Of a stretch of DNA of 53,006 nt, positions 8,505-17,358 are shown one piece after another. The translations under genes were made by a program, and so were the position numbers. Below the pieces are notes generated by a model. The model was not told the origin of the DNA and searched no databases. It worked only from the letters and a program-made list of their open reading frames with translations. The DNA is from Lentisphaerota bacterium. GTDB taxonomy: Bacteria; Verrucomicrobiota; Kiritimatiellia; RFP12; JAAYNR01. Position 1 is the first letter of the stretch; each line of letters starts with the position of its first letter. The DNA is taken from NCBI GenBank assembly GCA_016873675.1, contig VGWG01000008.1, positions 1-53,006 of the forward strand, in the 5' to 3' direction.

Positions 8505-8780
8505 GCCCGGTCAGAGCGCAATGGCGCCGACTTCAGGCCATGTCGGCGTCAGCCTGGAGCCGGCCTGCCCTCAGGCCGGCAGGTGTATGGGATTGCCAAC
8601 GGCCGGGGTGAGGGCACCCCGGCTCCAGGCCTGACGGCCTGCAACGAGCGCAGCCCCTGCACCGTTGGGTGTTGGGTTTTGGGCAACGGGTACGATTATT
8701 CTGACTCCTGAATTCTGACTACTGACTCCTGACTCCTCTCTTGCAAACACCCCAGAGGGGGTTTTGCAAGAGCCTCCCGG
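8505..8780. repeat. repeat-derived spacer between convergent lpxB and serA
   Basis: No gene. CCCGGTCAGAGCG occurs at 8506-8518 and again at 8776-8788, bracketing the spacer. The right side holds tandem TGACTCC/TTCTGAC units (8698-8736) and an imperfect hairpin CTCTTGCAAACACCCC-AGAG-GGGGTTTTGCAAGAG (8738-8773) whose right arm carries the end sequence of element E1 on the minus strand (8758-8776). The left part contains smaller GGCCTG/CAGGCC palindromes. The hairpin could serve as a bidirectional terminator. Confidence 0.55.
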
Positions 8781-10358
8781 TCAGAGCGTGACGCATATCG
8801 CCGAATGGGCCTTGATTTCCCGACCGATCTCGGCGACCAGCTTCTCCTCAACGGGCTGGTAGAGCTTGAAGATGGCCAGCGAGCGGTTGGTCCGCGTGTC
8901 GTGCGGGTTGCGGATATCCTCGATGTTGAACCCGGCGTCGGCGAGCGTGCGGCTGATCGTCGCGATCACACCCGGGCGGTCGTCATAGAGGAAGAACAGC
9001 GTGGACCCGTGGGGGACGAAGTAAAGATGGTCGAACTCGTTGATCCGCGAGACCATCAGCACGCCCTCGGCAACCGTGCCTCGGACGCTGGTCCGCTTGA
9101 GCTGGTTGTCGGTCTGTTCGACGATCAGGTCAATGGTGATGGAATTGGCGAAGCCTTTTTGCGGTTCGATCGCGCGGTTGACGTAATCAATCCCCATCTC
9201 CTTGATGAACGCGGCGGCGGCCTTGTAGTCGTTGTAGCGGTCGAAGTCGGCCCAGATCCCGGAGAGGATCGGCACGAGCAGCCAGTTGGCATAGGGTTCG
9301 AGCTGCCCGTAGAAGCTCGTTTCGATCATGGTGATGGGCAGCGAGCGGCCGGAAAGCTCGCGGGTCACGCGCGAGAGGATGTAGGCCAGTTCGCAATAGG
9401 TCTTGTCGAGCCCCTCGGGAATGTCACGGTTGACGATGAAGGTCGCCACCCCTTTTTCGTCCAGATCAATCAGTTCCCGCGCGGCGCGCTCCGCAGCGAC
9501 ATAGTTTGCTTCGTGCGTGCTGGCGCCGAGGTGCGGCAGCATGATGTCGGCGATGTCGGCGATCGGCTTGGGGCCGGCCTCATCCTTGGGATAGACGTCG
9601 TTGAGCAGACGGAGCTTCTTCGCGGCCTTGATCTCGCGAAGGGCGGCCTCGTCAATGATCCCCGCGCGGGCGCAGTTGACCAGCGTCGCGCCGGTCTTCA
9701 TGAGGGCGAGCAGGTTGCGGCCGATCAGATTTTTGGTCCCTTCGCCGCCCGGGATGTGAAGCGTAATGATGTCGGATTCGCGGAACAGCTCGTCGAGCGT
9801 CACCGGCTCGATCCCATAATCACGGACCCGGTCCCCCGGAACCAGAGGATCGAAACCCAGCAAGCGGCACTCGAAGCCCTTCAGGCGCTTGGCGACGAGC
9901 CGGCCGATGTTGCCCAGGCCGACAATACCGACCGTCTTACCGGTGAGCTCGCGTCCCATAAACGCCTTCTTCTCCCATTCGCCACGCCGGGTCGACGCAT
10001 CGGCGGGGATGATGAACCGGGCGTCGGCGAGGATCATGGCGATCACCTCTTCGGCCACGGCGTTGGCATTCGCGCCGGGAGTGTTCATCACGTCCACGCC
10101 CCGCTTGCGGGCGTGTTTGGTGTCGATGGTGTCAAAACCGGCTCCCGCCCGCACGATCACCCGCAGATTGGGGAGCGTGTCAATTAATCCGGCCGTCACC
10201 TTCTCGCTGCGGACGATGAGTGCATAGGCGTCGGGATGGGCCTTGGCGAGGTCCTCGATGGGCGTCTTGGCGTCCTGCACCACCGCATAGCCGCCGTTGT
10301 TCTTGAGGATGTCGGTGGCCACCGAATCGAGCTTGGTCGGAATGAGTACCTTTTTCAT
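8781..10358 (-). CDS. serA: D-3-phosphoglycerate dehydrogenase, long ACT form
   Basis: 525 residues. Oxidises 3-phosphoglycerate to 3-phosphohydroxypyruvate, the first step of serine synthesis. Substrate-domain motif VIVRAGAGFDTID; NAD-binding GIVGLGNIGRLVAKRLKGF; catalytic region LVNCARAGIIDEAAL and MLPHLGASTHEANYVA. After the catalytic half comes an allosteric-substrate-binding domain (about residues 310-440) and a C-terminal ACT domain (LYDDRPGVIATISRTLADAG), so serine feedback is plausible. The stop codon lies within the right copy of the 13-bp direct repeat. Divergent from the BamD-like gene. Serine made here would feed CysE, encoded further on. Confidence 0.96.
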   Translation of the reverse strand: MKKVLIPTKLDSVATDILKNNGGYAVVQDAKTPIEDLAKAHPDAYALIVRSEKVTAGLIDTLPNLRVIVRAGAGFDTIDTKHARKRGVDVMNTPGANANAVAEEVIAMILADARFIIPADASTRRGEWEKKAFMGRELTGKTVGIVGLGNIGRLVAKRLKGFECRLLGFDPLVPGDRVRDYGIEPVTLDELFRESDIITLHIPGGEGTKNLIGRNLLALMKTGATLVNCARAGIIDEAALREIKAAKKLRLLNDVYPKDEAGPKPIADIADIMLPHLGASTHEANYVAAERAARELIDLDEKGVATFIVNRDIPEGLDKTYCELAYILSRVTRELSGRSLPITMIETSFYGQLEPYANWLLVPILSGIWADFDRYNDYKAAAAFIKEMGIDYVNRAIEPQKGFANSITIDLIVEQTDNQLKRTSVRGTVAEGVLMVSRINEFDHLYFVPHGSTLFFLYDDRPGVIATISRTLADAGFNIEDIRNPHDTRTNRSLAIFKLYQPVEEKLVAEIGREIKAHSAICVTL

Positions 10359-10454
10359 GCTTCTATAGTCCCCTGGGTTTCTGCTATCCTAACCTGGTTT
10401 CGGATCGCGACCCCCCAGTGTCACGGGGAATGCCGCATCCAAGCGAGGGCTTAA

Positions 10455-11516
10455 ATGTACCACTCTGCACAACCGATATCAAGTTATCGCGTGTCCGCGC
10501 GTGTGACGCGAACGCTGCTGGGCATTCTGGCGTTCGCGGCGGCCCAGCCTGCGGCGGCCCAGCGCAACCTGCCCGATGATCCGTTGCCGACGGCCACGGC
10601 CGAGGGTCCGGCCATCGACCGCAAGGAGCCGTCTTTTTTTGGCCGGCCGGTCGAGCGCACCCCGGCAGCCCAGTGGCAGCGTGTCGAGCGTCTGGAGGCG
10701 GCCAAGCAGCTCAAAGCCGCAAGCCGGGCGGCAAACGCGCTGGTCCGCACGTGGCACCATTCCCCCGAGGCGGCCCAGGCGCAGTTGGCCGTGGCCCGCC
10801 TCCACGAGGCCCGCAACAATCCCGCTGCCGCATTTGACGAATACCAATACCTGATCGACCATTTTTCCGGGCTGTTTCCCTTCCAACACGTCTTGGATCG
10901 GCAGTATCAGATTGCCAATCATCTGCTCAAGCCCCAAAAAACCTTCCTCGGACTGGCGATGAACACCATGGAAGACGTCCGCATCCGCTTCGAACAGATC
11001 GTGCGCAATGCGCCCAACTGGGAACGCGCGCCCGACGCCTTGCTCAAGTCCGCCTTGTGCCACGAGTTGGATGACGACCCCCTCGCGGCGGCCGAGGCCT
11101 ACGCGCAGCTTCAGACGCGCTACCCAGCCGCGCCAGCCGCCCTCGCTGCGGCGGCCGAGGAGATCCGCATCCGGAGAGCCCTCGCCTGGAAGTATCCCAT
11201 GGACGAGGCCATGACGCGCCGCGCGATCGCCGCCATCGACAGCGCGCTGCACGCCTACGGCGCGCGCCTCAACCGCGACGAACTCGCCTCTTGGCGGGCC
11301 GATTTGAGCGACGCGGCGATGAACCGCACCTACGCGCGGGCGGCGTTTTACGATGGCAAGCGCAAGCAGCCGCGCGCGGCGCTCACCGCCTACCGCGAAT
11401 TTCTCCGCGTCTATCCCGACTCCCCCCACGCCGAGACCGTCCGCAGCCGCATCCGCGAGCTGGAGGGCGCGACGGCCGATGCATCCCTCTCAACCCCCAC
11501 AGGAGTAACACCATGA
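10455..11516 (+). CDS. exported TPR protein, BamD-like
   Basis: 353 residues. A signal peptide (TRTLLGILAFAAAQPAAAQ, ending near residue 36) but no lipobox Cys, unlike true BamD lipoproteins. The mature part is helical with TPR-like units: AAQAQLAVARLHEARNNPAA and a later ALTAYREFLRVYPDSPHAET resemble the BamD/YfiO repeats that bind outer-membrane assembly clients. GAGGG sits 6 bp before the ATG at 10455; a later GTG at 10491 would also keep the hydrophobic core. It overlaps the LptE-like gene by 4 bp, so it probably works in outer-membrane biogenesis. The BamD assignment is by similarity of pattern only. Confidence 0.65.
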   Translation: MYHSAQPISSYRVSARVTRTLLGILAFAAAQPAAAQRNLPDDPLPTATAEGPAIDRKEPSFFGRPVERTPAAQWQRVERLEAAKQLKAASRAANALVRTWHHSPEAAQAQLAVARLHEARNNPAAAFDEYQYLIDHFSGLFPFQHVLDRQYQIANHLLKPQKTFLGLAMNTMEDVRIRFEQIVRNAPNWERAPDALLKSALCHELDDDPLAAAEAYAQLQTRYPAAPAALAAAAEEIRIRRALAWKYPMDEAMTRRAIAAIDSALHAYGARLNRDELASWRADLSDAAMNRTYARAAFYDGKRKQPRAALTAYREFLRVYPDSPHAETVRSRIRELEGATADASLSTPTGVTP

Positions 11517-12022
11517 AGAATGCCGTACTGCTCACGATTCTGGCCGGCTGCATCTCCGCCGGTTGCGCGTCCTACCGTTTCGGCAACCCCGTCCCGGAGA
11601 GCCGCCGTCGGCTCGCCGTGCCGGTCTTTGCCAATGCCGTCAACCAAGCCGAGGCCGAGGCCGTGGTGACTGAGGCGCTCCGCCGCGAAATCATCCGCGA
11701 AGGCTCGTTCACGCTGACCCCCGCTGATCGCGCGGCGCTTACCCTCACGGGAACGGTCACGGGCTACACCCTCAAGCCGATCCGCTATGAGCAGAATACC
11801 AGCAGCACGCCGGTCGAATACCGCGCCACGCTCACGGCTCAGGTGACCCTTGTCGACGCCACCACCGGCGCCGTTGTCGTGACCGCTTTCACGCAGACGT
11901 CCGAGACGACCGTTGCGGCTGGGGCTGACCTACAGACCGCCAAAGCTTCGGCCCTGCACCGCGCCGCGCAAAGCCTGGCCCGTTCTATCCTCCTGGAGGC
12001 CGTCACCCGCTGCAGCGAGTAA
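11513..12022 (+). CDS. LptE-like outer-membrane lipoprotein
   Basis: 169 residues starting at the ATG that overlaps the upstream stop codon. A short lipoprotein signal contains a good lipobox, LAGC (Cys13), with a second candidate SAGC at Cys18. The mature protein is a small alpha/beta domain with the LptE pattern: YRFGN near the start, RRRLAVPVFANAV, then alternating strands around TLTGTVTGYTL and YRATLTAQVTLVDATTG, ending in a helix. LptE plugs the LptD barrel and helps deliver LPS to the outer leaflet. Context (TPR assembly-like protein upstream, lipid A genes nearby) agrees. No lptD lies in the window. Confidence 0.75.
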   Translation: MKNAVLLTILAGCISAGCASYRFGNPVPESRRRLAVPVFANAVNQAEAEAVVTEALRREIIREGSFTLTPADRAALTLTGTVTGYTLKPIRYEQNTSSTPVEYRATLTAQVTLVDATTGAVVVTAFTQTSETTVAAGADLQTAKASALHRAAQSLARSILLEAVTRCSE

Positions 12023-12118
12023 TGCGTGCGTTTTTCATCGACTTTCGTGCCGCGCATTTGACACACTACCGGCTCATTTCTGGCCCAGGCATCGGGCATC
12101 GGCGTTGAAGGCTGACTT

Positions 12119-13333
12119 ATGGAACCACTAGCACCTATAACAGGCGGGGTCACTGCGGCGCGGGGTTTCCGCGCGGCGGGGGTCGAAGCCGCGATCAAAT
12201 ATCCGAATCGGAAGGATTTCGCCTTGCTGGTCTCGGACACGCCGGCCGCGGTTGCGGCCGTGTTCACGACCAACCGGGTGGCCGCAGCCCCGGTGCAACT
12301 GGATCGCGAGCGCGTCGCGGCGGGCCAGGCCCGGGCTGTGGCGATCAACAGCGGCTGCGCCAACGCCTGCACCGGCGAACAGGGGATGGCCGACGCGCGC
12401 GAAATGGCCGCGGCTGTGGCTGGGGCGCTGGGCATCGACGAGCGGCTGGTGCTGGTCTGCTCGACGGGCGTGATCGGCGTCACGCTGCCGATGGCCCGCA
12501 TCCGCGCCGGCGCGGTTCGAGCCGCCGCGGCGTTGAGTCCGACGGGCGGGGATGATGCCGCGCACGCGATCCTCACCACCGACACGGTCGACAAGCAGGT
12601 GGCCGTTCGAATCGAGATTGACGGCCACGACGTGACTGTGGGAGGCATGTGCAAGGGCTCTGGAATGATCGAGCCCCTGATGGCCACCCTCCTCGGCTTT
12701 GTCACCACCGATGCGGCGATCGGCGCGCGCGCCCTCGACACGGCGTTGCGCCAGGCCGTGGATGTGAGCTTCAACCGGGTGGTAGTCGACGGCGACCGCA
12801 GCACCAACGACACCCTGATCGCGCTCGCCAACGGCGCGGCCGGCAACCGCCCCCTCGACCCGGCCCATCCGCGCTGGGGCGCGTTTGTCGCCGCGCTGAC
12901 GCACGTGTGCACCGAACTGGCGAAAAAGCTCGTGCTCGACGGCGAAGGCGCGACCAAATTTGTGACCGTCCGCGTAACCGGGGCCCGGAGCGACGGCGAC
13001 GCGCAGAAGGCGGCCCGATCCATCTCTAAGTCGGCGCTGGTGAAAACCGCCTGGTTCGGCAATGACCCCAACTGGGGACGGGTCATTGCCGCCGTCGGCT
13101 ATTCCGGGGCCGATGTTGACGACCAGCAGGCGCAAATCTACTACGGCGAAGTCTGCGCGTATGACCGCGGCCGGGTGGCCGATGCCGCGCGACTCAAGGA
13201 ATTGCAGGCGGTCATGCGCCATCCGGCGTTTGACGTGACGGTGAATCTCAACCTCGGCACGGGGACCGACACGATCTATACCTGCGACTTCTCCTATGAC
13301 TATGTGAAAATCAACGCGGATTACACGACGTGA
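12119..13333 (+). CDS. argJ: glutamate N-acetyltransferase / amino-acid acetyltransferase
   Basis: 404 residues. Transfers acetyl from N-acetylornithine to glutamate (and possibly from acetyl-CoA), making the acetyl cycle of arginine synthesis. The self-cleavage site is visible in KGSGMIEPLMATLLGFVTTD: cleavage is expected before Thr190, which becomes the catalytic nucleophile of the beta chain. NGCANACTG-type loop appears as INSGCANACTGEQG, and the C-terminal DPNWGRVIAAVGYSG is diagnostic. Start ATG at 12119 has GAAGG close upstream. First gene of argJ-argB-argD-argG, 35 bp before argB. argC, argF and argH are not in this window. Confidence 0.96.
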   Translation: MEPLAPITGGVTAARGFRAAGVEAAIKYPNRKDFALLVSDTPAAVAAVFTTNRVAAAPVQLDRERVAAGQARAVAINSGCANACTGEQGMADAREMAAAVAGALGIDERLVLVCSTGVIGVTLPMARIRAGAVRAAAALSPTGGDDAAHAILTTDTVDKQVAVRIEIDGHDVTVGGMCKGSGMIEPLMATLLGFVTTDAAIGARALDTALRQAVDVSFNRVVVDGDRSTNDTLIALANGAAGNRPLDPAHPRWGAFVAALTHVCTELAKKLVLDGEGATKFVTVRVTGARSDGDAQKAARSISKSALVKTAWFGNDPNWGRVIAAVGYSGADVDDQQAQIYYGEVCAYDRGRVADAARLKELQAVMRHPAFDVTVNLNLGTGTDTIYTCDFSYDYVKINADYTT

Positions 13334-13367
13334 TCCGAGACCCACGCTCAGGCCGGATGCCGAAACC

Positions 13368-14246
13368 ATGCAGAAGTATATTGAAAAAGCGAACGTGCTG
13401 ATTGAGGCCATGCCCTACATCCAGGATTTCAAGGGGTGGGTGGTGCTCGTCAAGGTCGGCGGCAGCGTGATGGAGTCTGCCGAAAACATTGAACGGCTGC
13501 TCACCGACATTGCCTTCATGAACACCGTCGGCATCCGGCCGGTGCTGGTCCATGGCGGAGGCAAGGCGATCTCGCGGGGCATGGAACGGGCGGGGATCGC
13601 CCCGCAGTTTGTCCAGGGGCTGCGCGTGACCTGCGCGGCGACCATCGGGGTGGTCGAGCAGGTCCTCAAGCAGGAGGTCAACGCCCAGGTGGTGCGCCTC
13701 CTCCAAAAACACGGCGTCAACGCCAGGCCGCTGCACGGCGACTGGATCTTCCGCGCCGAGAAGAAGACCGGCCGTGACCCGACGACGGGCGAATCGCTCG
13801 ACTGGGGCTATGTGGGCAGCCCGGTCGCCGTGGACGCCCGCCCGGTTCGCGAGATGCTCGATGCGGGGCTCCTCCCCGTCATCACACCGCTTGGCACGGG
13901 ACCCGACGGTCAGTTGTACAACATCAATGCGGACACGGCCGCCGCGGCTCTGGCCATGGCGCTGAAGGTTCGCAAGTTGGCGTTTATTTCGGATGTGCCG
14001 GGCTTGCTGCGGGACGTGACGGATGCGGAATCGCTCATCACGACGTTGCGGGTCGGCGAGGTGGCCGCGCTCAAACAGGCGGGTGTCGTGGGCGGCGGAA
14101 TGCTGCCGAAGTTGGACAGTTGTGTGGAGGCGATCCGGGCCGGGGTGGGTAAAGTCCACCTGATCGACGGCCGGATGGCGCATTCGCTGCTGCTCGAAGT
14201 GTTCACAAAAACAGGTGTAGGAACGGAGATCATTGCCGATGAGTAA
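13368..14246 (+). CDS. argB: acetylglutamate kinase
   Basis: 292-residue amino-acid kinase that phosphorylates N-acetylglutamate. Motifs: VLVKVGGSVM (phosphate loop; the more common wording is KYGGxAM), VLVHGGGKAISRGMERAGI (substrate loop), NINADTAAAALAMALKVRKL (nucleotide and substrate binding) and GGGMLPKLDSC near the C-terminus. The N-terminal helix (YIEKANVLIEAMPYIQDF) is the kind that mediates hexamer formation and arginine feedback in sensitive enzymes, so feedback control is possible. The stop overlaps the argD start (14239-14246), suggesting coupled translation. Confidence 0.96.
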   Translation: MQKYIEKANVLIEAMPYIQDFKGWVVLVKVGGSVMESAENIERLLTDIAFMNTVGIRPVLVHGGGKAISRGMERAGIAPQFVQGLRVTCAATIGVVEQVLKQEVNAQVVRLLQKHGVNARPLHGDWIFRAEKKTGRDPTTGESLDWGYVGSPVAVDARPVREMLDAGLLPVITPLGTGPDGQLYNINADTAAAALAMALKVRKLAFISDVPGLLRDVTDAESLITTLRVGEVAALKQAGVVGGGMLPKLDSCVEAIRAGVGKVHLIDGRMAHSLLLEVFTKTGVGTEIIADE

Positions 14247-15435
14247 GAGCGCTGATATTGCCGCATTGTTCAACCAGTATGTCATGCACACGTATAGCCC
14301 CTCGGTCACCCTGACCAGCGGGCACGGCTGCAAGGTGCGTGACGCCGACGGAAAGGCCTATCTCGATTTCACGGCCGGCATCGCCGTGCTCAACGTGGGC
14401 CACACCCACGCCAAGGTGGTGAAGGCCGTGCAGGATCAGGCGGGTGCGCTGATTCATAGCTCGAACCTGTTTTACACGCCGAATCAGGCGCTGCTGGCGC
14501 AACGGCTCTCCAAGTTGTCGCTGGGCGGCAAATGCTTCTTCTGTAACTCGGGCACCGAAGCCAACGAAGCGATGGTCAAGCTGGCGCGCCTGTGGGGTCA
14601 CGAGACGGGCAAATATGAAGTGATCACCATGCGCAATTCGTTCCACGGCCGGACGCTGGCGATGTGCGCGGCAACGGGCCAGAGCAAGGTGCAGAAGGGC
14701 TTTGACCCCCTCCCGCTCGGCTTTGCCCATGCGGCGTTCAACGATCTCGAATCGGTGCGCGGACTGGTCAACGCGCGCACCGTCGCGGTGATGGTCGAAG
14801 CCGTGCAGGGCGAAGGCGGCGTGATACCCGCGACCCAGGAATTCATGACGGGCGTGCGCAAGCTGTGCGATGAGAAGGGGCTGCTCATGCTGTGCGACGA
14901 CATTCAGTGCGGCATGGGCCGGACCGGCCACTGGTTCGGCTGGCAGAAATACGGCATCAAGCCTGACGCTTTCACGCTCGCCAAGAGTCTCGCAGGCGGC
15001 GTCCCGATGGGCGCGCTGATCGCCGCGCCGAACCTCTCCGATGTGTTCCATCCGGGCAACCACGCATCAACCTTTGGCGGTAACCCGCTGGCCTGCGCAA
15101 CGGCCCTGGCCGTGATTGACGTGATCGATGAGGAGGGGCTGGTCAAGCGCGCGGGTGAGGCGGGCGTCCTTTTCCGCGAGGGTCTGCAGGCCCTGGTCGA
15201 CAAGTATGAGAAGGTGATCGAGGTCCGCGGCGAAGGCCTGATGATCGGCCTGGTCGTAGAGGGTCCAGCCAAGGATATCGTCACCGCCTGCCGCGAAATG
15301 GGTCTGCTCTGCTGTGTCGCGGGCGAGAACGTGGTCCGATTCCTCCCCCCGCTCAATGTCAAGGACGACGAGCTGGAAGAGGCGCTGGAAATGGTCGGCG
15401 ACGCCCTGGAACAGGTTTATAACCCGGAATCGTAA
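14239..15435 (+). CDS. argD: acetylornithine aminotransferase
   Basis: 398-residue class III PLP aminotransferase converting N-acetylglutamate semialdehyde to N-acetylornithine. Visible features: FCNSGTEANEAMVKLAR (cofactor phosphate binding), MRNSFHGRTLAMCAATGQ, LLMLCDDIQCGMGRTG (Asp that contacts the pyridine N), and the Schiff-base Lys in FTLAKSLAGGVPMGALIA. ATG at 14239 is chosen over a TTG two codons earlier. It overlaps argB and is 15 bp from argG. Related enzymes can also act on succinyldiaminopimelate, but the arg context fixes the main role. Confidence 0.95.
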   Translation: MSKSADIAALFNQYVMHTYSPSVTLTSGHGCKVRDADGKAYLDFTAGIAVLNVGHTHAKVVKAVQDQAGALIHSSNLFYTPNQALLAQRLSKLSLGGKCFFCNSGTEANEAMVKLARLWGHETGKYEVITMRNSFHGRTLAMCAATGQSKVQKGFDPLPLGFAHAAFNDLESVRGLVNARTVAVMVEAVQGEGGVIPATQEFMTGVRKLCDEKGLLMLCDDIQCGMGRTGHWFGWQKYGIKPDAFTLAKSLAGGVPMGALIAAPNLSDVFHPGNHASTFGGNPLACATALAVIDVIDEEGLVKRAGEAGVLFREGLQALVDKYEKVIEVRGEGLMIGLVVEGPAKDIVTACREMGLLCCVAGENVVRFLPPLNVKDDELEEALEMVGDALEQVYNPES

Positions 15436-15450
15436 GCGAAAGGCACAATC

Positions 15451-16692
15451 ATGGCGCTCACCCTGCAAGACCTGAAACACGAGAAAGTGGGAGCCTGCGT
15501 GTCGGGCGGACTCGACAGCCGCACGATCGCCAAGGTGCTCACCGAAAACGGCGTGGACGTTGTCGCGTTCACTGCCGATCTGGGACAGCCCGACGAGGTG
15601 GACATCGCCGACATCCGCAAACGGATGAAACCGTGCGGCGTCGACACGATCCTGGTGGATCTCAAGCGGGAGATGGGCGAAGCCTGCTTTGAAGTGATCG
15701 AGGCTCAGGCCATGTACGACGGCGGCTACTGGAACTCGACCGGCATCGGCCGGGCCGTGACGGCCCGGGGCCTCATCGGCGCCATGCGCAAGAAGGGATG
15801 CACGGTGCTGTCGCACGGAGCGACCGGCCGCGGCAACGACCAGATGCGCTTCGAACGCTACACCAATGTCCTTGCGCCGAAGATGAAGGTCTACGCCCCC
15901 TGGCGCGACCCCGAGCTGCTGGAGCGGTTTCCGGGACGAACGCAAATGGCCGCCTACCTCGCGAGCTTCGGCATCTCCGCGCCGGCAGGCAAGAAGGACA
16001 AGAAGTATTCGACCGACGGCAATCTGGCGGGCCTGTCGCACGAGGCGGAGGACCTCGAGAGTATCGAGACGCCGATGATGATCGTCACGCCGACCATGGG
16101 CGTGTGGCCGATGCAGGCGCCGGACAAGCCCGAAAAGGTCGCCATCCGCTTTGAGAAGGGGCGCGCCGTGGCGATCAACGGCAAGGCCGTCGATCCCGTG
16201 CGCGCCATGATGCTGGCCAACACCCTCGGCGGCCGCAACGGCATCGGCATGAAGCACGCTCTCGAAAACAGGATCATCGGCACCAAGAGCCGCGGCGTCT
16301 ACGAGGCGCCCGGCATGGAGCTGCTCGGCGCCGCCCTGCGCTTTCTCTATCAGGCGGTCCTCGACCGCCGCGCGACCGCGCTGTTCCAGCAGCTCTCCAA
16401 GCTCGTGGCCGACCAGATCTACGACGGCCGCTACTACGACCCGATGACCCAGGCCGCGCGCGCCGCGATTCGGGTCTTTGCCCGTCCCGCCAGCGGCACG
16501 GTGACCGTTTCGCTCTACAAGGGAAACATCTTCTTTCACGCGCTCAGCGACTGCCCCGCCTCGCTCTACAACGAGGCCGATTCCTCGATGGAGGCCAGCA
16601 ACGGCCTCAATCCGGTCAGCTCCCAGGGCTTTGCCGAAATTCAGAGCGTCGAAGCCCGCATGATGGCAGTGGCCCGGCAGATTCGGCTGTAA
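15451..16692 (+). CDS. argG: argininosuccinate synthase, divergent form
   Basis: 413 residues. Condenses citrulline and aspartate with ATP. Family features: SGGLDS near residue 19, DLGQPDEVDIADIRKR, STGIGRAVTARGLIGAM, HGATGRGNDQMRFERY, YSTDGNLAGLSHEAEDLE and TPTMGVWPM. The PP-loop reads SGGLDSRTIAK where most ArgG have SGGLDTS, and the segment order is nearest the ArgG family as a whole rather than the E. coli subtype. Being last in argJ-argB-argD-argG supports a true ArgG, but a related activity cannot be excluded from sequence alone. Confidence 0.88.
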   Translation: MALTLQDLKHEKVGACVSGGLDSRTIAKVLTENGVDVVAFTADLGQPDEVDIADIRKRMKPCGVDTILVDLKREMGEACFEVIEAQAMYDGGYWNSTGIGRAVTARGLIGAMRKKGCTVLSHGATGRGNDQMRFERYTNVLAPKMKVYAPWRDPELLERFPGRTQMAAYLASFGISAPAGKKDKKYSTDGNLAGLSHEAEDLESIETPMMIVTPTMGVWPMQAPDKPEKVAIRFEKGRAVAINGKAVDPVRAMMLANTLGGRNGIGMKHALENRIIGTKSRGVYEAPGMELLGAALRFLYQAVLDRRATALFQQLSKLVADQIYDGRYYDPMTQAARAAIRVFARPASGTVTVSLYKGNIFFHALSDCPASLYNEADSSMEASNGLNPVSSQGFAEIQSVEARMMAVARQIRL

Positions 16693-16716
16693 CCGGGAAC
16701 ATTTCGGGACGCCGAC

Positions 16717-17358
16717 ATGTCTAACCCCCGTGAGCAGAGTCAGGAACGCGCAACCGAGGAGGCCCGCGTGAATGACCTCGTGCACAAGGCTCAGGAGGGG
16801 AGCATGGAAGCCGTCGACGAACTGGTGCGCACGTACCAAACGCCCATTTTCAACCTGGCTTACCGCATGGTGAACCAGCGCGAAGAGGCGTGCGACCTGA
16901 CCCAGGAGATCTTTATCAAGGTCTGTCGTGCCATCCGGTCGTTCAAAGGCCGGTCGCGGTTCTCCACCTGGCTCCAGGCGCTCGCCATCAACACCTGCCG
17001 GAGCCGGCGGCAGCGCCTGAGGCGCATCGGCTTCTTTGAGGCAACCTCGCTGGATGCCGTGCCTGAGGGGGCGGATGCCCCTTCCCCTCGCCATGAACCG
17101 GTGGACGCCGGCGACCGACCTGAAACCGAGCTTGTTCGTCACGAGACCCAGGAGATCGTGGGCCGCGCCATCGCGACACTTCCAGAGGATTTCCGAGAGG
17201 TAATCGTCATGCGCGATATCCAGGGTCTGAGCTATGAGGAAATCGCCGAGGCGACGGGCTGCCAGACCGGCACCGTCAAGTCACGCCTCTCGCGCGCCCG
17301 CGCCAAGGTCAGGGATGAGCTGTTACGGGAGGGTCTGCTATGCCGTGTGAACGGATAA
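16717..17358 (+). CDS. ECF RNA polymerase sigma factor
   Basis: 213 residues. Region 2 runs from YQTPIFNLAYRMVNQREEA through DLTQEIFIKVCRAIRSFKG and RFSTWLQALAINTCRSRRQ; region 4 is VIVMRDIQGLSYEEIAEATG followed by TGTVKSRLSRARAKVRDEL, the helix-turn-helix that reads the -35 element. A linker of about 45 residues joins them. It overlaps the zinc-finger anti-sigma gene by 19 bp, the usual partner arrangement, so its activity is likely controlled by release from the membrane-bound partner. The stimulus cannot be read from sequence. Overlap with the 25-bp-distant arg operon suggests possible read-through. Confidence 0.93.
   Translation: MSNPREQSQERATEEARVNDLVHKAQEGSMEAVDELVRTYQTPIFNLAYRMVNQREEACDLTQEIFIKVCRAIRSFKGRSRFSTWLQALAINTCRSRRQRLRRIGFFEATSLDAVPEGADAPSPRHEPVDAGDRPETELVRHETQEIVGRAIATLPEDFREVIVMRDIQGLSYEEIAEATGCQTGTVKSRLSRARAKVRDELLREGLLCRVNG

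Noticed and set aside
8691-8740. Tandem TGACTCC/CTGACT units resembling a CRISPR or minisatellite
   Set aside because: Units are short, irregular and without spacers; the same text in element E2 shows it belongs to the mobile family.
15067-17142. 691-codon frame opposite argD-argG
   Set aside because: Antisense of verified arg genes; no motif.
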